From Flavipsychrobacter sp. (lineage in GTDB: Bacteria > Bacteroidota > Bacteroidia > Chitinophagales > Chitinophagaceae): a stretch of 9,916 bases of DNA. Positions 1 through 5,740 of this stretch are shown piece after piece; the stretch's first letter is position 1, and each line of letters begins with the position of its first letter. The stretch spans positions 1-9,916 of the forward strand of contig JAJNBR010000093.1 of assembly GCA_021156265.1 (NCBI GenBank), written 5' to 3'. The position numbers were made by a program, and so were the translations under genes. The notes below the pieces were generated by a model. It worked only from the letters and a program-made list of their open reading frames with translations, ran no database searches and had not been told where the DNA came from.

Positions 1-1
1 T

Positions 2-1093
2 ATGACGCAGGAGAACCTTAAAGAAATGCGTGACCGCGTGCAGCACCTGCACCGTTTCCTCAGAATAGAAGACCGTATTGCCAAGATGGAGAGCGATAAA
101 CAGCTCACCCTGTCACCCGGTTTTTGGGATGATAATGCCCGTGCTACCGGTATTTTGAAAGAGATAAAGATCAATAAATTCTGGATAGACCTGTACGAAC
201 AGGTAGGTAGTTCTGTAGAAGACTTTGCCGTTCTCTTTGACTTCTGGAAAGAGGGCGAGGCAACTGAAGACGAAGTAAAGGCTAGCTATGATAATGCGCT
301 TAAGGCGCTCGATGAACTGGAATTCAAGTCTACTTTAAACGAGCCTGAGGATGAGATGCCCGGTGTACTGGTCATCAATTCCGGCGCCGGCGGTACCGAA
401 AGCCAGGACTGGGCGGAAATGCTGCTGCGTATGTACCGGATGTATGGCGAAAAGCAAGGTTGGAAAGTGTCTGAGATCGATGTGCAATATGGCGACGGCG
501 CAGGTATCAAGCAAGCAACACTAGAGTTTGATGGTGAGTTTGCTTACGGACTGCTCAAAGCCGAAAGCGGGGTGCACCGGCTGGTGCGTATATCGCCATT
601 CGACTCGAATGCGCGCAGGCATACTTCTTTTGCATCGGTATATGTGTACCCGCTGGTAGATGATTCGATAGAAATAGAAGTAAGCCCTGCCGACCTGGAG
701 TGGGAGTTTTACCGCTCGGGTGGTAAGGGTGGACAGAACGTGAACAAGGTGGAAACGGCTGTACGACTGAAACACATACCAACAGGCATTATTGTAGAAT
801 GCCAGCAGTCGCGTACTCAAGGCGAGAACCGGGAGAAGGCATTGACCATGTTGAAGAGCCGGCTGTATGAAGAGGAGCTGCGCAAACGTGAAGAACTGAA
901 GAACGCAGCCAACTCCTCGAAGAAAAAGATAGAGTGGGGTTCGCAGATAAGGTCTTACGTATTCCACCCGTATAAAATGATCAAGGACCACCGCACCGAT
1001 TATGAGGTAGGAAACGTTGGGCCAGTGATGGACGGCGAGATAGATGATTTCATCAAGGCTTACCTGATGAGTGTAAAAGAAGAGCAGGACTAG
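2..1093 (+). CDS. prfB: Peptide chain release factor 2 (RF2)
   Basis: Class I release factor that recognises UGA and UAA stop codons in the ribosomal A site and triggers hydrolysis of peptidyl-tRNA. The 363-residue product is close to the normal RF2 length. The stop-codon-recognition tripeptide SPF is at residues 198-200, followed by DSNARRHTSF. The catalytic GGQ is at 243-245 within SGGKGGQNVNKVETAVR. The C-terminal part contains the conserved WGSQIRSYV (312-320). The ATG at base 2 gives an N-terminus that aligns with full-length RF2 (helical start, then a region matching LRGYL-DYD of the E. coli protein). Only one base precedes it, so promoter and ribosome-binding context are not visible. 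The programmed +1 frameshift site found in many prfB genes is absent: the equivalent codons read TTC CTC AGA ATA without a stop. SPF rather than PxT separates it from RF1. The ABC exporter gene starts 4 bp downstream, so the two are probably co-transcribed. Confidence 0.97.
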   Translation: MTQENLKEMRDRVQHLHRFLRIEDRIAKMESDKQLTLSPGFWDDNARATGILKEIKINKFWIDLYEQVGSSVEDFAVLFDFWKEGEATEDEVKASYDNALKALDELEFKSTLNEPEDEMPGVLVINSGAGGTESQDWAEMLLRMYRMYGEKQGWKVSEIDVQYGDGAGIKQATLEFDGEFAYGLLKAESGVHRLVRISPFDSNARRHTSFASVYVYPLVDDSIEIEVSPADLEWEFYRSGGKGGQNVNKVETAVRLKHIPTGIIVECQQSRTQGENREKALTMLKSRLYEEELRKREELKNAANSSKKKIEWGSQIRSYVFHPYKMIKDHRTDYEVGNVGPVMDGEIDDFIKAYLMSVKEEQD

Positions 1094-1097
1094 GATA

Positions 1098-2867
1098 TTG
1101 GCAGCAAACAATTCCATAAAAAAGATATTCGATACGCAGCTGCTGCGAAGGATCTTCGCTTTTGCCCGACCGTACAAGAAAACCTTTTCCCTTGCTATCG
1201 GGTTATCTGTTGTTGTGGCGGCCTTGTCGCCCGTGCGGCCTTACCTGATACAGCAGTCGGTAGATAAGTATATCAGCAACCGTTTGCTGGAAGGTTTGAT
1301 ATGGATAAGCGTGATTCAACTCGGTGTGCTATTGGTTGAAACCCTCGTGCGCTTTTGGTTCATGTACAAGATCAACTGGCTGGGACAAACCGTGGTGAAC
1401 GACATACGGAAGTCGGTGTTTAAGAAGATCATCTTCCAGGATGTGTCTTTTTACGACCGTACCGCAATCGGCACACTCACCACCCGTACCATCAACGATA
1501 TCGAAGCCGTGAATGATGTCTTTTCGGAAGGTATCATCTCGATAGTAGCAGATGTGCTGACCATCATCGCCATCATCATCATGATGCTGTTCACCGATTG
1601 GAAGCTGACGTTGGTATGCCTTGCCGCATTTCCTATACTCATTATCGCTACCTACTTCTTCAAGGAGAGCGTTAATAAATCGTTTCAACGAGTGCGCAAT
1701 GCGGTAGCGCAGCTTAATGCGTTTGTGCAGGAGCATATCACCGGTATGTATATAGTACAGGCTTTTGCAGCTGAAAAGGCAGAGATGGCGAAGTTCAAAG
1801 AGATCAATAAAGAGCATCGCAACGCGAACATCAAAGCTATATTTGCCTATTCAGTTTTCTTTCCTGTTGTCGAGATCATACTGGCCATTTCAATGGGTTT
1901 GCTGGTGTGGTGGGGTGCTGCACGCTTGCTGAATTATGAAGTGACGCAGGGTGTGGTAGTCGCGTTCATCATGTACCTCAACTTACTTTTCAGACCCTTG
2001 CGCATGCTGGCAGATAAGTTCAACGTATTGCAGATGGGCATGATAGCGGGAGAGCGGGTGTTGGGTGTGCTGGATAGCAGTGAGCATTTAGTACAGAACG
2101 GCAGTTACAAACCTGTCGCGGTGAAAGGTGGCGTTAAGTTTGACGATGTGCATTTCAGCTACAAGCCAGGTGTGCCTGTTTTGAAAGGTATCTCATTCGA
2201 TCTGCCGGCGGGCAAAACAATGGCCGTGGTGGGACATACCGGTGCTGGTAAAACATCTATCATTAGTATACTCAACCGCTTGTACGAGATTGACAGCGGC
2301 CGGATATTGATAGACGGGCGTGACCTGCAGGAGTATGATATATATGCCCTGCGTGAGAAGATAGGAATAGTATTGCAGGATGTGTTCCTGTTCTCCGGTA
2401 GCGTATTCGAGAACATTACGCTTCGTAACAAAGATATTTCGTTGGAACAGGTACAGCGTGTGACCCGCATGTTGGGTATTCACGACTTCATCATGCAGTT
2501 GCCCGGCGGATATGATTTCAACGTGATGGAGCGGGGAAATACTTTGTCGCAGGGACAGAAGCAATTGGTATCATTTGCGCGCGCGTTGCTGTATGACCCG
2601 GCGATATTGGTATTGGACGAAGCTACCTCGTCGATAGACAGTGAAAGCGAGCAGCTGATACAGCATGCCATCGATACCCTGATAAAAGGTCGTACATCTA
2701 TTGTGATCGCGCATCGGCTTTCCACTATCAGGAAAGCGGACGAGATCATCGTGATGGATAAGGGCAGAATAATAGAACGCGGCAATCACCGGTCTCTTAT
2801 TGCAGCAAAAGGAGAATACTACAAGCTGTATACTGCCGTAGAAAAACAAAGGGAAAAAGCGATGTAG
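1098..2867 (+). CDS. ABC exporter half-transporter (fused permease and ATPase, MsbA/lipid-multidrug type)
   Basis: A 589-residue inner-membrane ABC exporter half-transporter that would work as a dimer. The N-terminal membrane domain (about residues 20-305) has roughly six hydrophobic segments, near 29-50, 64-84, 143-163, 167-187, 250-272 and 284-298. The nucleotide-binding domain has Walker A GHTGAGKTS at 379-387, Q-loop Gln427, signature LSQGQ at 483-487 (Gln in place of the usual first Gly of LSGGQ), Walker B ILVLDEA at 503-509 with catalytic Glu508, D-loop SSID at 511-514 and switch His539. All catalytic residues are present, so a homodimer is possible. The start is TTG: an in-frame TAA at 1074-1076 rules out a longer version, no ATG lies between it and 1098, and the next in-frame ATG is inside the membrane domain. 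AGGA-like bases lie just upstream, and the 4-bp gap to prfB suggests translational coupling. The substrate (lipid, drug or peptide) cannot be told from sequence alone. Confidence 0.93.
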   Translation: MAANNSIKKIFDTQLLRRIFAFARPYKKTFSLAIGLSVVVAALSPVRPYLIQQSVDKYISNRLLEGLIWISVIQLGVLLVETLVRFWFMYKINWLGQTVVNDIRKSVFKKIIFQDVSFYDRTAIGTLTTRTINDIEAVNDVFSEGIISIVADVLTIIAIIIMMLFTDWKLTLVCLAAFPILIIATYFFKESVNKSFQRVRNAVAQLNAFVQEHITGMYIVQAFAAEKAEMAKFKEINKEHRNANIKAIFAYSVFFPVVEIILAISMGLLVWWGAARLLNYEVTQGVVVAFIMYLNLLFRPLRMLADKFNVLQMGMIAGERVLGVLDSSEHLVQNGSYKPVAVKGGVKFDDVHFSYKPGVPVLKGISFDLPAGKTMAVVGHTGAGKTSIISILNRLYEIDSGRILIDGRDLQEYDIYALREKIGIVLQDVFLFSGSVFENITLRNKDISLEQVQRVTRMLGIHDFIMQLPGGYDFNVMERGNTLSQGQKQLVSFARALLYDPAILVLDEATSSIDSESEQLIQHAIDTLIKGRTSIVIAHRLSTIRKADEIIVMDKGRIIERGNHRSLIAAKGEYYKLYTAVEKQREKAM

Positions 2868-2876
2868 CTCTTTCCC
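2851..2876 (-). terminator. Probable intrinsic terminator of grpE-dnaJ, overlapping the end of the ABC gene
   Basis: Inverted repeat with arms at 2851-2860 and 2867-2876. There are nine pairs, one A/C mismatch and a 6-nt loop (GATGTA) that includes the first two bases of the ABC gene's TAG stop codon. Read leftward, the hairpin is followed by the T-rich run TTTGTTTTTC (complement of 2841-2850), as expected of a Rho-independent terminator for dnaJ. Read rightward there is no T-run, so it is a weaker candidate for ending the prfB-ABC transcript. Confidence 0.55.
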
Positions 2877-2884
2877 TCTGCGTA

Positions 2885-4048
2885 TTAGCTTCCGAATATT
2901 TTATCGAAAAAACTCTTGTCTTCTTTTGGATTCTTCGCGTCAGCCGCTGGTGTAAAGTTGGGTGAGTCGCGAAGCTTTTCGAGCAGCTTCTTTTCCTCGT
3001 CACTGAGGTGTTGCGGCGACCATACATTTACTTCCACCAGTTCATCACCTTTCTCATACCCCTGGAATGCAGGGAAGCCCTTGCCTTTCAGCCTGAAGAC
3101 CTTTCCGCTGTGGGTGCCTGCCGGTATCTTGATCTTTGCCCGGCCATCAATTGTCGGAACCTCGACAGAGGTGCCCAATACCGCATCAGGGAAGGAGATG
3201 TGCAGCTGGTAGATCACATCCATATCGTTGCGCCTCAGGTGCGGGTGTTTTTCCTCCTCTATCACAATAAGCAGATCGCCGGGAGGGCCGCCACGTTCGC
3301 CGGCGTTGCCGCCGCCACCCATGCTCAGCTGCATGCCGTCCTGTACACCAGCAGGTATATCCAGGCTCAGTGTTTCTTCGCCGTACACACGGCCTTCACC
3401 TTTACAGTTACCACATTTTGCGGTTATCTGCGTTCCCTCGCCATTGCAGGTAGGACAGGTAGTTACCGTTTGCATCTGCCCCAGGAAAGTATTGGTTACC
3501 CTACGTACCTGTCCAGAGCCACCGCAGCTGCCGCATGTCTGGATAGAACTTTTGTCCTTGGCACCACTACCATGGCAAGTGTTGCAGGGTATATACTTCT
3601 TAACCTTGATCTTCTTGTTGGCTCCGTTGGCGATCTCTGAGTAGTCCAGTTTAAGCTTCACGCGCAGGTTGGCGCCGCGTGAGCCTTGCCTGCGTCCGCC
3701 GCCGCCCGGCCGGCCACCGCCGCCGAAGAAACTGCCGAACATATCGTCGCCGAAGATGTCGCCGAAGTTCTGGAAGATGTCTTCCATGCGCATGCCGCCG
3801 CCGAAGCCGCCGCCCGCAGCGCCGCTCATGCCGGCGTGACCAAAACGATCGTACTGGGCGCGCTTGTCAGCGTTGCTCAGTACATCATAAGCCTCGGCTG
3901 CTTCCTTAAAATGTTCCTCTGCATCCTTATCTCCCGGGTTACGGTCAGGATGGTACTTGAGGGCTATCTTACGGTAGGCCTTCTTGATCTCATCTGCACT
4001 TGACGTTTTACTCACCCCTAAGACCTCGTAATAATCTCTTTTTGCCAT
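2885..4048 (-). CDS. dnaJ: Chaperone protein DnaJ (Hsp40)
   Basis: Cytoplasmic Hsp40 co-chaperone that delivers unfolded substrates to DnaK and stimulates its ATPase. The 387-residue protein has the complete type I layout. The J domain (about 1-70) carries HPD at 33-35. A Gly/Phe-rich linker spans about 72-120. Four zinc-binding CxxCxGxG repeats are at 155-162, 172-179, 198-205 and 212-219, all eight cysteines intact. The C-terminal substrate-binding domains follow (about 220-345). The ATG at 4046-4048 gives the canonical MAKRDYYEVLGV start. The gene follows grpE in the same direction after a 44-bp gap, so the two are very likely one operon. dnaK is not between or beside them here. It converges with the ABC exporter gene, leaving 17 bp between the stop codons. 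Confidence 0.98.
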   Translation of the reverse strand: MAKRDYYEVLGVSKTSSADEIKKAYRKIALKYHPDRNPGDKDAEEHFKEAAEAYDVLSNADKRAQYDRFGHAGMSGAAGGGFGGGMRMEDIFQNFGDIFGDDMFGSFFGGGGRPGGGGRRQGSRGANLRVKLKLDYSEIANGANKKIKVKKYIPCNTCHGSGAKDKSSIQTCGSCGGSGQVRRVTNTFLGQMQTVTTCPTCNGEGTQITAKCGNCKGEGRVYGEETLSLDIPAGVQDGMQLSMGGGGNAGERGGPPGDLLIVIEEEKHPHLRRNDMDVIYQLHISFPDAVLGTSVEVPTIDGRAKIKIPAGTHSGKVFRLKGKGFPAFQGYEKGDELVEVNVWSPQHLSDEEKKLLEKLRDSPNFTPAADAKNPKEDKSFFDKIFGS

Positions 4049-4054
4049 ACCACT

Positions 4055-4071
4055 GTCCCAAACACCGGGAC
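4055..4071 (-). promoter_or_regulatory. Small hairpin in the grpE-dnaJ gap
   Basis: GTCCC at 4055-4059 and GGGAC at 4067-4071 form a 5-bp stem with a 7-nt loop, ending 6 bases before the dnaJ ATG on the leftward strand. It could affect dnaJ translation initiation or act as a processing site in the grpE-dnaJ mRNA. The stem is short and could be chance. No T-run follows it in the leftward direction, so it is not an obvious attenuator. Confidence 0.2.
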
Positions 4072-4092
4072 TTGCTTTTTATTGTGAATGAT

Positions 4093-4692
4093 TTATTTGC
4101 CTACTACAACTTTTGCGTACCTGATCAGCTTATCGTTCAGGTAGTATGCTTTTTCCACTTCATCTATGATCTTGCCCTTCATCTCTTCATCAGGTACCGG
4201 TATCTCGGTGATCGCCTCATGCATATCAGGATTGAATGGCTGGTTTTTGCTTTCGGCAGCCTTCAGGCCCTTTTGCTGCAAGGTATTGCGCAGCTTGTTG
4301 AACACCAGCATGACACCTTCTTTTATTGCCTTCAGGTCCTCGGTCGACTCCATTTGTTTTTCTGCCCGTTCCATATCGTCCAGCACTTCCAGCAGCGACT
4401 GAACAATATCCCTACCTGCTGTTGCTATCAGTTCCAGTCTTTCTTTGGCATTACGCTTCCTGAAGTTGTCGAACTCGGCAACCAGGCGAATATATTTGTC
4501 TTTTGCGTCATCCAACTCGCTCTGCAGCTTTTCCAATTCGCTTTCGTCCGTCATCTCATCGTCCAGGTGCTGCATGCCGCTTACGCTGTCGTCAACATTC
4601 AGCTCATTGGCCAGGGCGTCTTCCATAGCCTCGTTATTTTGTGACATATTGTCGGCAGTTCCGTTGGTTCGATTATCCTTATTGTCGCTCAT
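4093..4692 (-). CDS. grpE: Nucleotide exchange factor GrpE
   Basis: Nucleotide exchange factor that releases ADP from DnaK, completing the DnaK-DnaJ-GrpE cycle in the cytoplasm. From the chosen start the protein has 199 residues, normal for the family. It has an acidic, low-complexity N-terminus (1-50), a long helical coiled-coil region (about 50-115), then the C-terminal beta domain with the GrpE signature around FNPDMHEAI (153-161), IPVPDEE (164-170) and a conserved tail ending in RYAKVVVGK. I chose the ATG at 4690-4692 (MSDNKD) because the in-frame upstream alternatives, ATG at 4714-4716 and TTG at 4732-4734, add a lysine-rich extension (FFKKKK) unlike GrpE, and a TAnnTTTG-like promoter element overlaps that stretch. 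It is the first gene of a grpE-dnaJ operon. No CIRCE inverted repeat was seen upstream. Confidence 0.95.
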   Translation of the reverse strand: MSDNKDNRTNGTADNMSQNNEAMEDALANELNVDDSVSGMQHLDDEMTDESELEKLQSELDDAKDKYIRLVAEFDNFRKRNAKERLELIATAGRDIVQSLLEVLDDMERAEKQMESTEDLKAIKEGVMLVFNKLRNTLQQKGLKAAESKNQPFNPDMHEAITEIPVPDEEMKGKIIDEVEKAYYLNDKLIRYAKVVVGK

Positions 4693-4719
4693 TGTTTTCT
4701 TTTTTTTGAAAAACATCCG

Positions 4720-4727
4720 CAAAAATA
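4720..4727 (-). promoter_or_regulatory. Possible Bacteroidota-type -7 promoter element for grpE
   Basis: Read leftward this octamer is TATTTTTG, an exact match to the TAnnTTTG -7 consensus of the Bacteroidota primary sigma factor. It would place the transcript start close to 4710-4713 and give a leader of roughly 20 nt before the ATG at 4692. No good -33 TTTG lies at the usual 17-23 nt spacing: the closest upstream TTTTG is about 34 nt away. The call is therefore tentative. Confidence 0.3.
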
Positions 4728-4826
4728 CTGTCAATTACTTTGCCATTCCTGCGTTTCGGGACAAAATGTCGCTCCCGGCCGGCCTATATATTAGTTCTAA
4801 GGTGATGTGTGACGCCAGGAAATAAA

Positions 4827-4854
4827 AAAAGGCAGTATCCAAATACTGCCTTTT
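4827..4854 (-). terminator. Intrinsic terminator of the lipoprotein gene
   Basis: A perfect 8-bp GC-containing stem (GGCAGTAT at 4831-4838 with ATACTGCC at 4843-4850), CCAA loop, extended by four A/T pairs to 12 bp. Read leftward it begins about 20 bases after the lipoprotein stop codon and is followed by a run of T (complement of A at 4824-4830). This is a textbook Rho-independent terminator that insulates the grpE promoter region downstream. TTTT at 4851-4854 makes it potentially bidirectional, though no rightward gene needs it. Confidence 0.85.
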
Positions 4855-4875
4855 GTAAAAATAAGGTAAATGAGG

Positions 4876-5304
4876 CTATTTGAGTGGCAGCTCTTCGATT
4901 AGTACGATCTTGCAATCCTGGCGATCGAGGAAGACTGAGCCCTCCCGGACTTCAGTACCGCCGTTGCCCACTGCAGTCACTGTATGGCTGCCATATAGAA
5001 TGACCTTGCCTACAGCGTCCGGATTCCCGCAGCTGAGCCCGTTCGGGAAATACATGAGGGAGCGGCCCACATTATCGCCATCTATAAATACGGTGTATTC
5101 ATTGTCCAGGTCTACCGTGGCGCCCACGTCGAGCTGTCCATAGTCACGCCCGCCATAATAGTATTTGCACGTGCCGTCGTCTTCGTCGGCATCCGAAGAG
5201 TATGTATAGCTTTCAGGGTCTGTACAACCTTTCTTTTTGCAGGAAGGGAGTGCGGCCAGCAGAGGTAACGCCAGGAATGAAATGATCAAATTCCGTTTTA
5301 TCAT
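4876..5304 (-). CDS. Small predicted lipoprotein with a GCTDP...DDGTC motif
   Basis: A 142-residue protein of unknown function. The N-terminus has basic residues, a hydrophobic stretch (about 6-20) and a lipobox-like LPSC ending at Cys22, so it is probably a lipoprotein. The residues after the cysteine are KKKG rather than acidic, so the acidic surface-export signal known for some Bacteroidota lipoproteins is not evident. Residues 26-48 match the cysteine-bounded pattern GCTDPxSxxYxxxAdxDDGTCxY, widespread in secreted Bacteroidota proteins where it often recurs; here there is one copy. The remainder (about 55-142) looks like a small beta-rich domain with two further cysteines (92, 131) and no motif I recognise. 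The ATG at 5302-5304 lacks a Shine-Dalgarno, as is usual here. It is a single-gene unit closed by the hairpin terminator downstream. Outer-membrane or periplasmic location is inferred. Confidence 0.8.
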   Translation of the reverse strand: MIKRNLIISFLALPLLAALPSCKKKGCTDPESYTYSSDADEDDGTCKYYYGGRDYGQLDVGATVDLDNEYTVFIDGDNVGRSLMYFPNGLSCGNPDAVGKVILYGSHTVTAVGNGGTEVREGSVFLDRQDCKIVLIEELPLK

Positions 5305-5310
5305 ATAATG

Positions 5311-5337
5311 GCTATTGTTATAACAACAATGTATAGC
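5311..5337 (-). promoter_or_regulatory. Imperfect inverted repeat just upstream of the lipoprotein start
   Basis: GCTATTGTT at 5311-5319 can pair with AACAAT...ATAGC at 5325-5337 with a small bulge. Nested within it is the perfect 12-bp palindrome TTGTTATAACAA at 5315-5326. It ends 7 bases before the lipoprotein ATG read leftward. It could be an operator or a 5'-UTR hairpin that occludes translation initiation. The AT-rich composition lowers its significance. Confidence 0.3.
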
Positions 5338-5356
5338 TGCTGCCCGGATGTGGCAA

Positions 5357-5372
5357 TACCCAGAAATGGGTA
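5357..5372. repeat. Short hairpin with GAAA tetraloop
   Basis: TACCCA at 5357-5362 and TGGGTA at 5367-5372 form a perfect 6-bp stem around GAAA, a GNRA-type tetraloop when transcribed rightward. No T-run follows in either direction, so it does not look like a terminator. It could be an operator half-site pair or an RNA structure in the lipoprotein leader. Confidence 0.25.
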
Positions 5373-5396
5373 ATCACAGTTTCATGGGCAAACCGT

Positions 5397-5663
5397 TTAA
5401 TTAATATTCATCAACCGGTAAACGGATACGTAGCGGCTATGACCGCGTGGTAAAAAACGCTTGTTTATTGCCGCTTGAACGCTGAAAGACTGACACATAT
5501 AATTACAATGGCAATAAAGATGATTATTGGCAACTACCTTTATTAATTCCGTGCAAGGAACCGCGCAATAGCCGTGCTTAGGCGCCGGTTGAAGGGTTAA
5601 ATTTACATGAAGCATCCCACCGCCGTTTTTTAGAGAGAAAGAAACCTGTAATAACCTGTTCAA
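5397..5663 (-). pseudogene. Possible truncated LytTR-type DNA-binding domain
   Basis: An 88-codon leftward frame without clear full-length relatives that I can name. Two stretches resemble a LytTR (LytR/AlgR C-terminal) DNA-binding domain. Residues 31-53 (GYCAVPCTELIKVVANN then LYCHC) fit the beta-strand region usually read as Vp..dIiyveAdnnYt.i. Residues 71-88 (LPRGHSRYVSVYRLMNIN) fit the conserved FxRvHrSYLVNln segment, but two residues seem missing at the HRSY position. The frame then stops exactly where a real domain would continue for another 30-40 residues. No response-regulator receiver domain precedes it. A second ATG at 5613-5615 (MLHVNLTL) is an equally good start. This is pattern recognition only. 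It may equally be a spurious frame in intergenic DNA, but truncation and loss of core residues suggest a decayed regulator if it is real. Confidence 0.3.
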
Positions 5664-5740
5664 TGAAATAATATGGAGAGAGCGTTTACACTTATCGTCG
5701 TTAGCCTCAATCTCGATCCGAATCTTAAAAACTCTTTTTT

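Larger units (their letters stand above)
5305..5740. other. Intergenic region between divergent genes
   Basis: This 436-bp stretch separates the leftward lipoprotein gene from the rightward DUF2252 gene, so it should contain both promoters. I found no convincing TTTG plus TAnnTTTG pair for either direction. It contains two short inverted repeats near the lipoprotein start (listed separately) and a leftward 88-codon frame that may be a decayed LytTR domain. From 5664 to 5740 there is only AT-rich sequence ending in a T-run directly before the DUF2252 ATG. Confidence 0.6.

Noticed and set aside
521..1177. Leftward 218-codon open frame across the end of prfB
   Set aside because: It overlaps the GGQ and SPF coding region of a clear RF2. 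It is an antisense shadow without domain features.
3008..3640. Rightward 210-codon open frame over dnaJ
   Set aside because: The opposite strand carries an intact DnaJ zinc-finger and C-terminal region. This frame is explained by codon composition.
4000..4644. Rightward 214-codon open frame over grpE
   Set aside because: It is antisense to a well-supported GrpE and has no known motif.
4693..4830. Search for a CIRCE (HrcA) operator upstream of grpE
   Set aside because: No TTAGCACTC-N9-GAGTGCTAA-like inverted repeat is present. GGCCGGCC at 4777-4784 is only a short palindrome.
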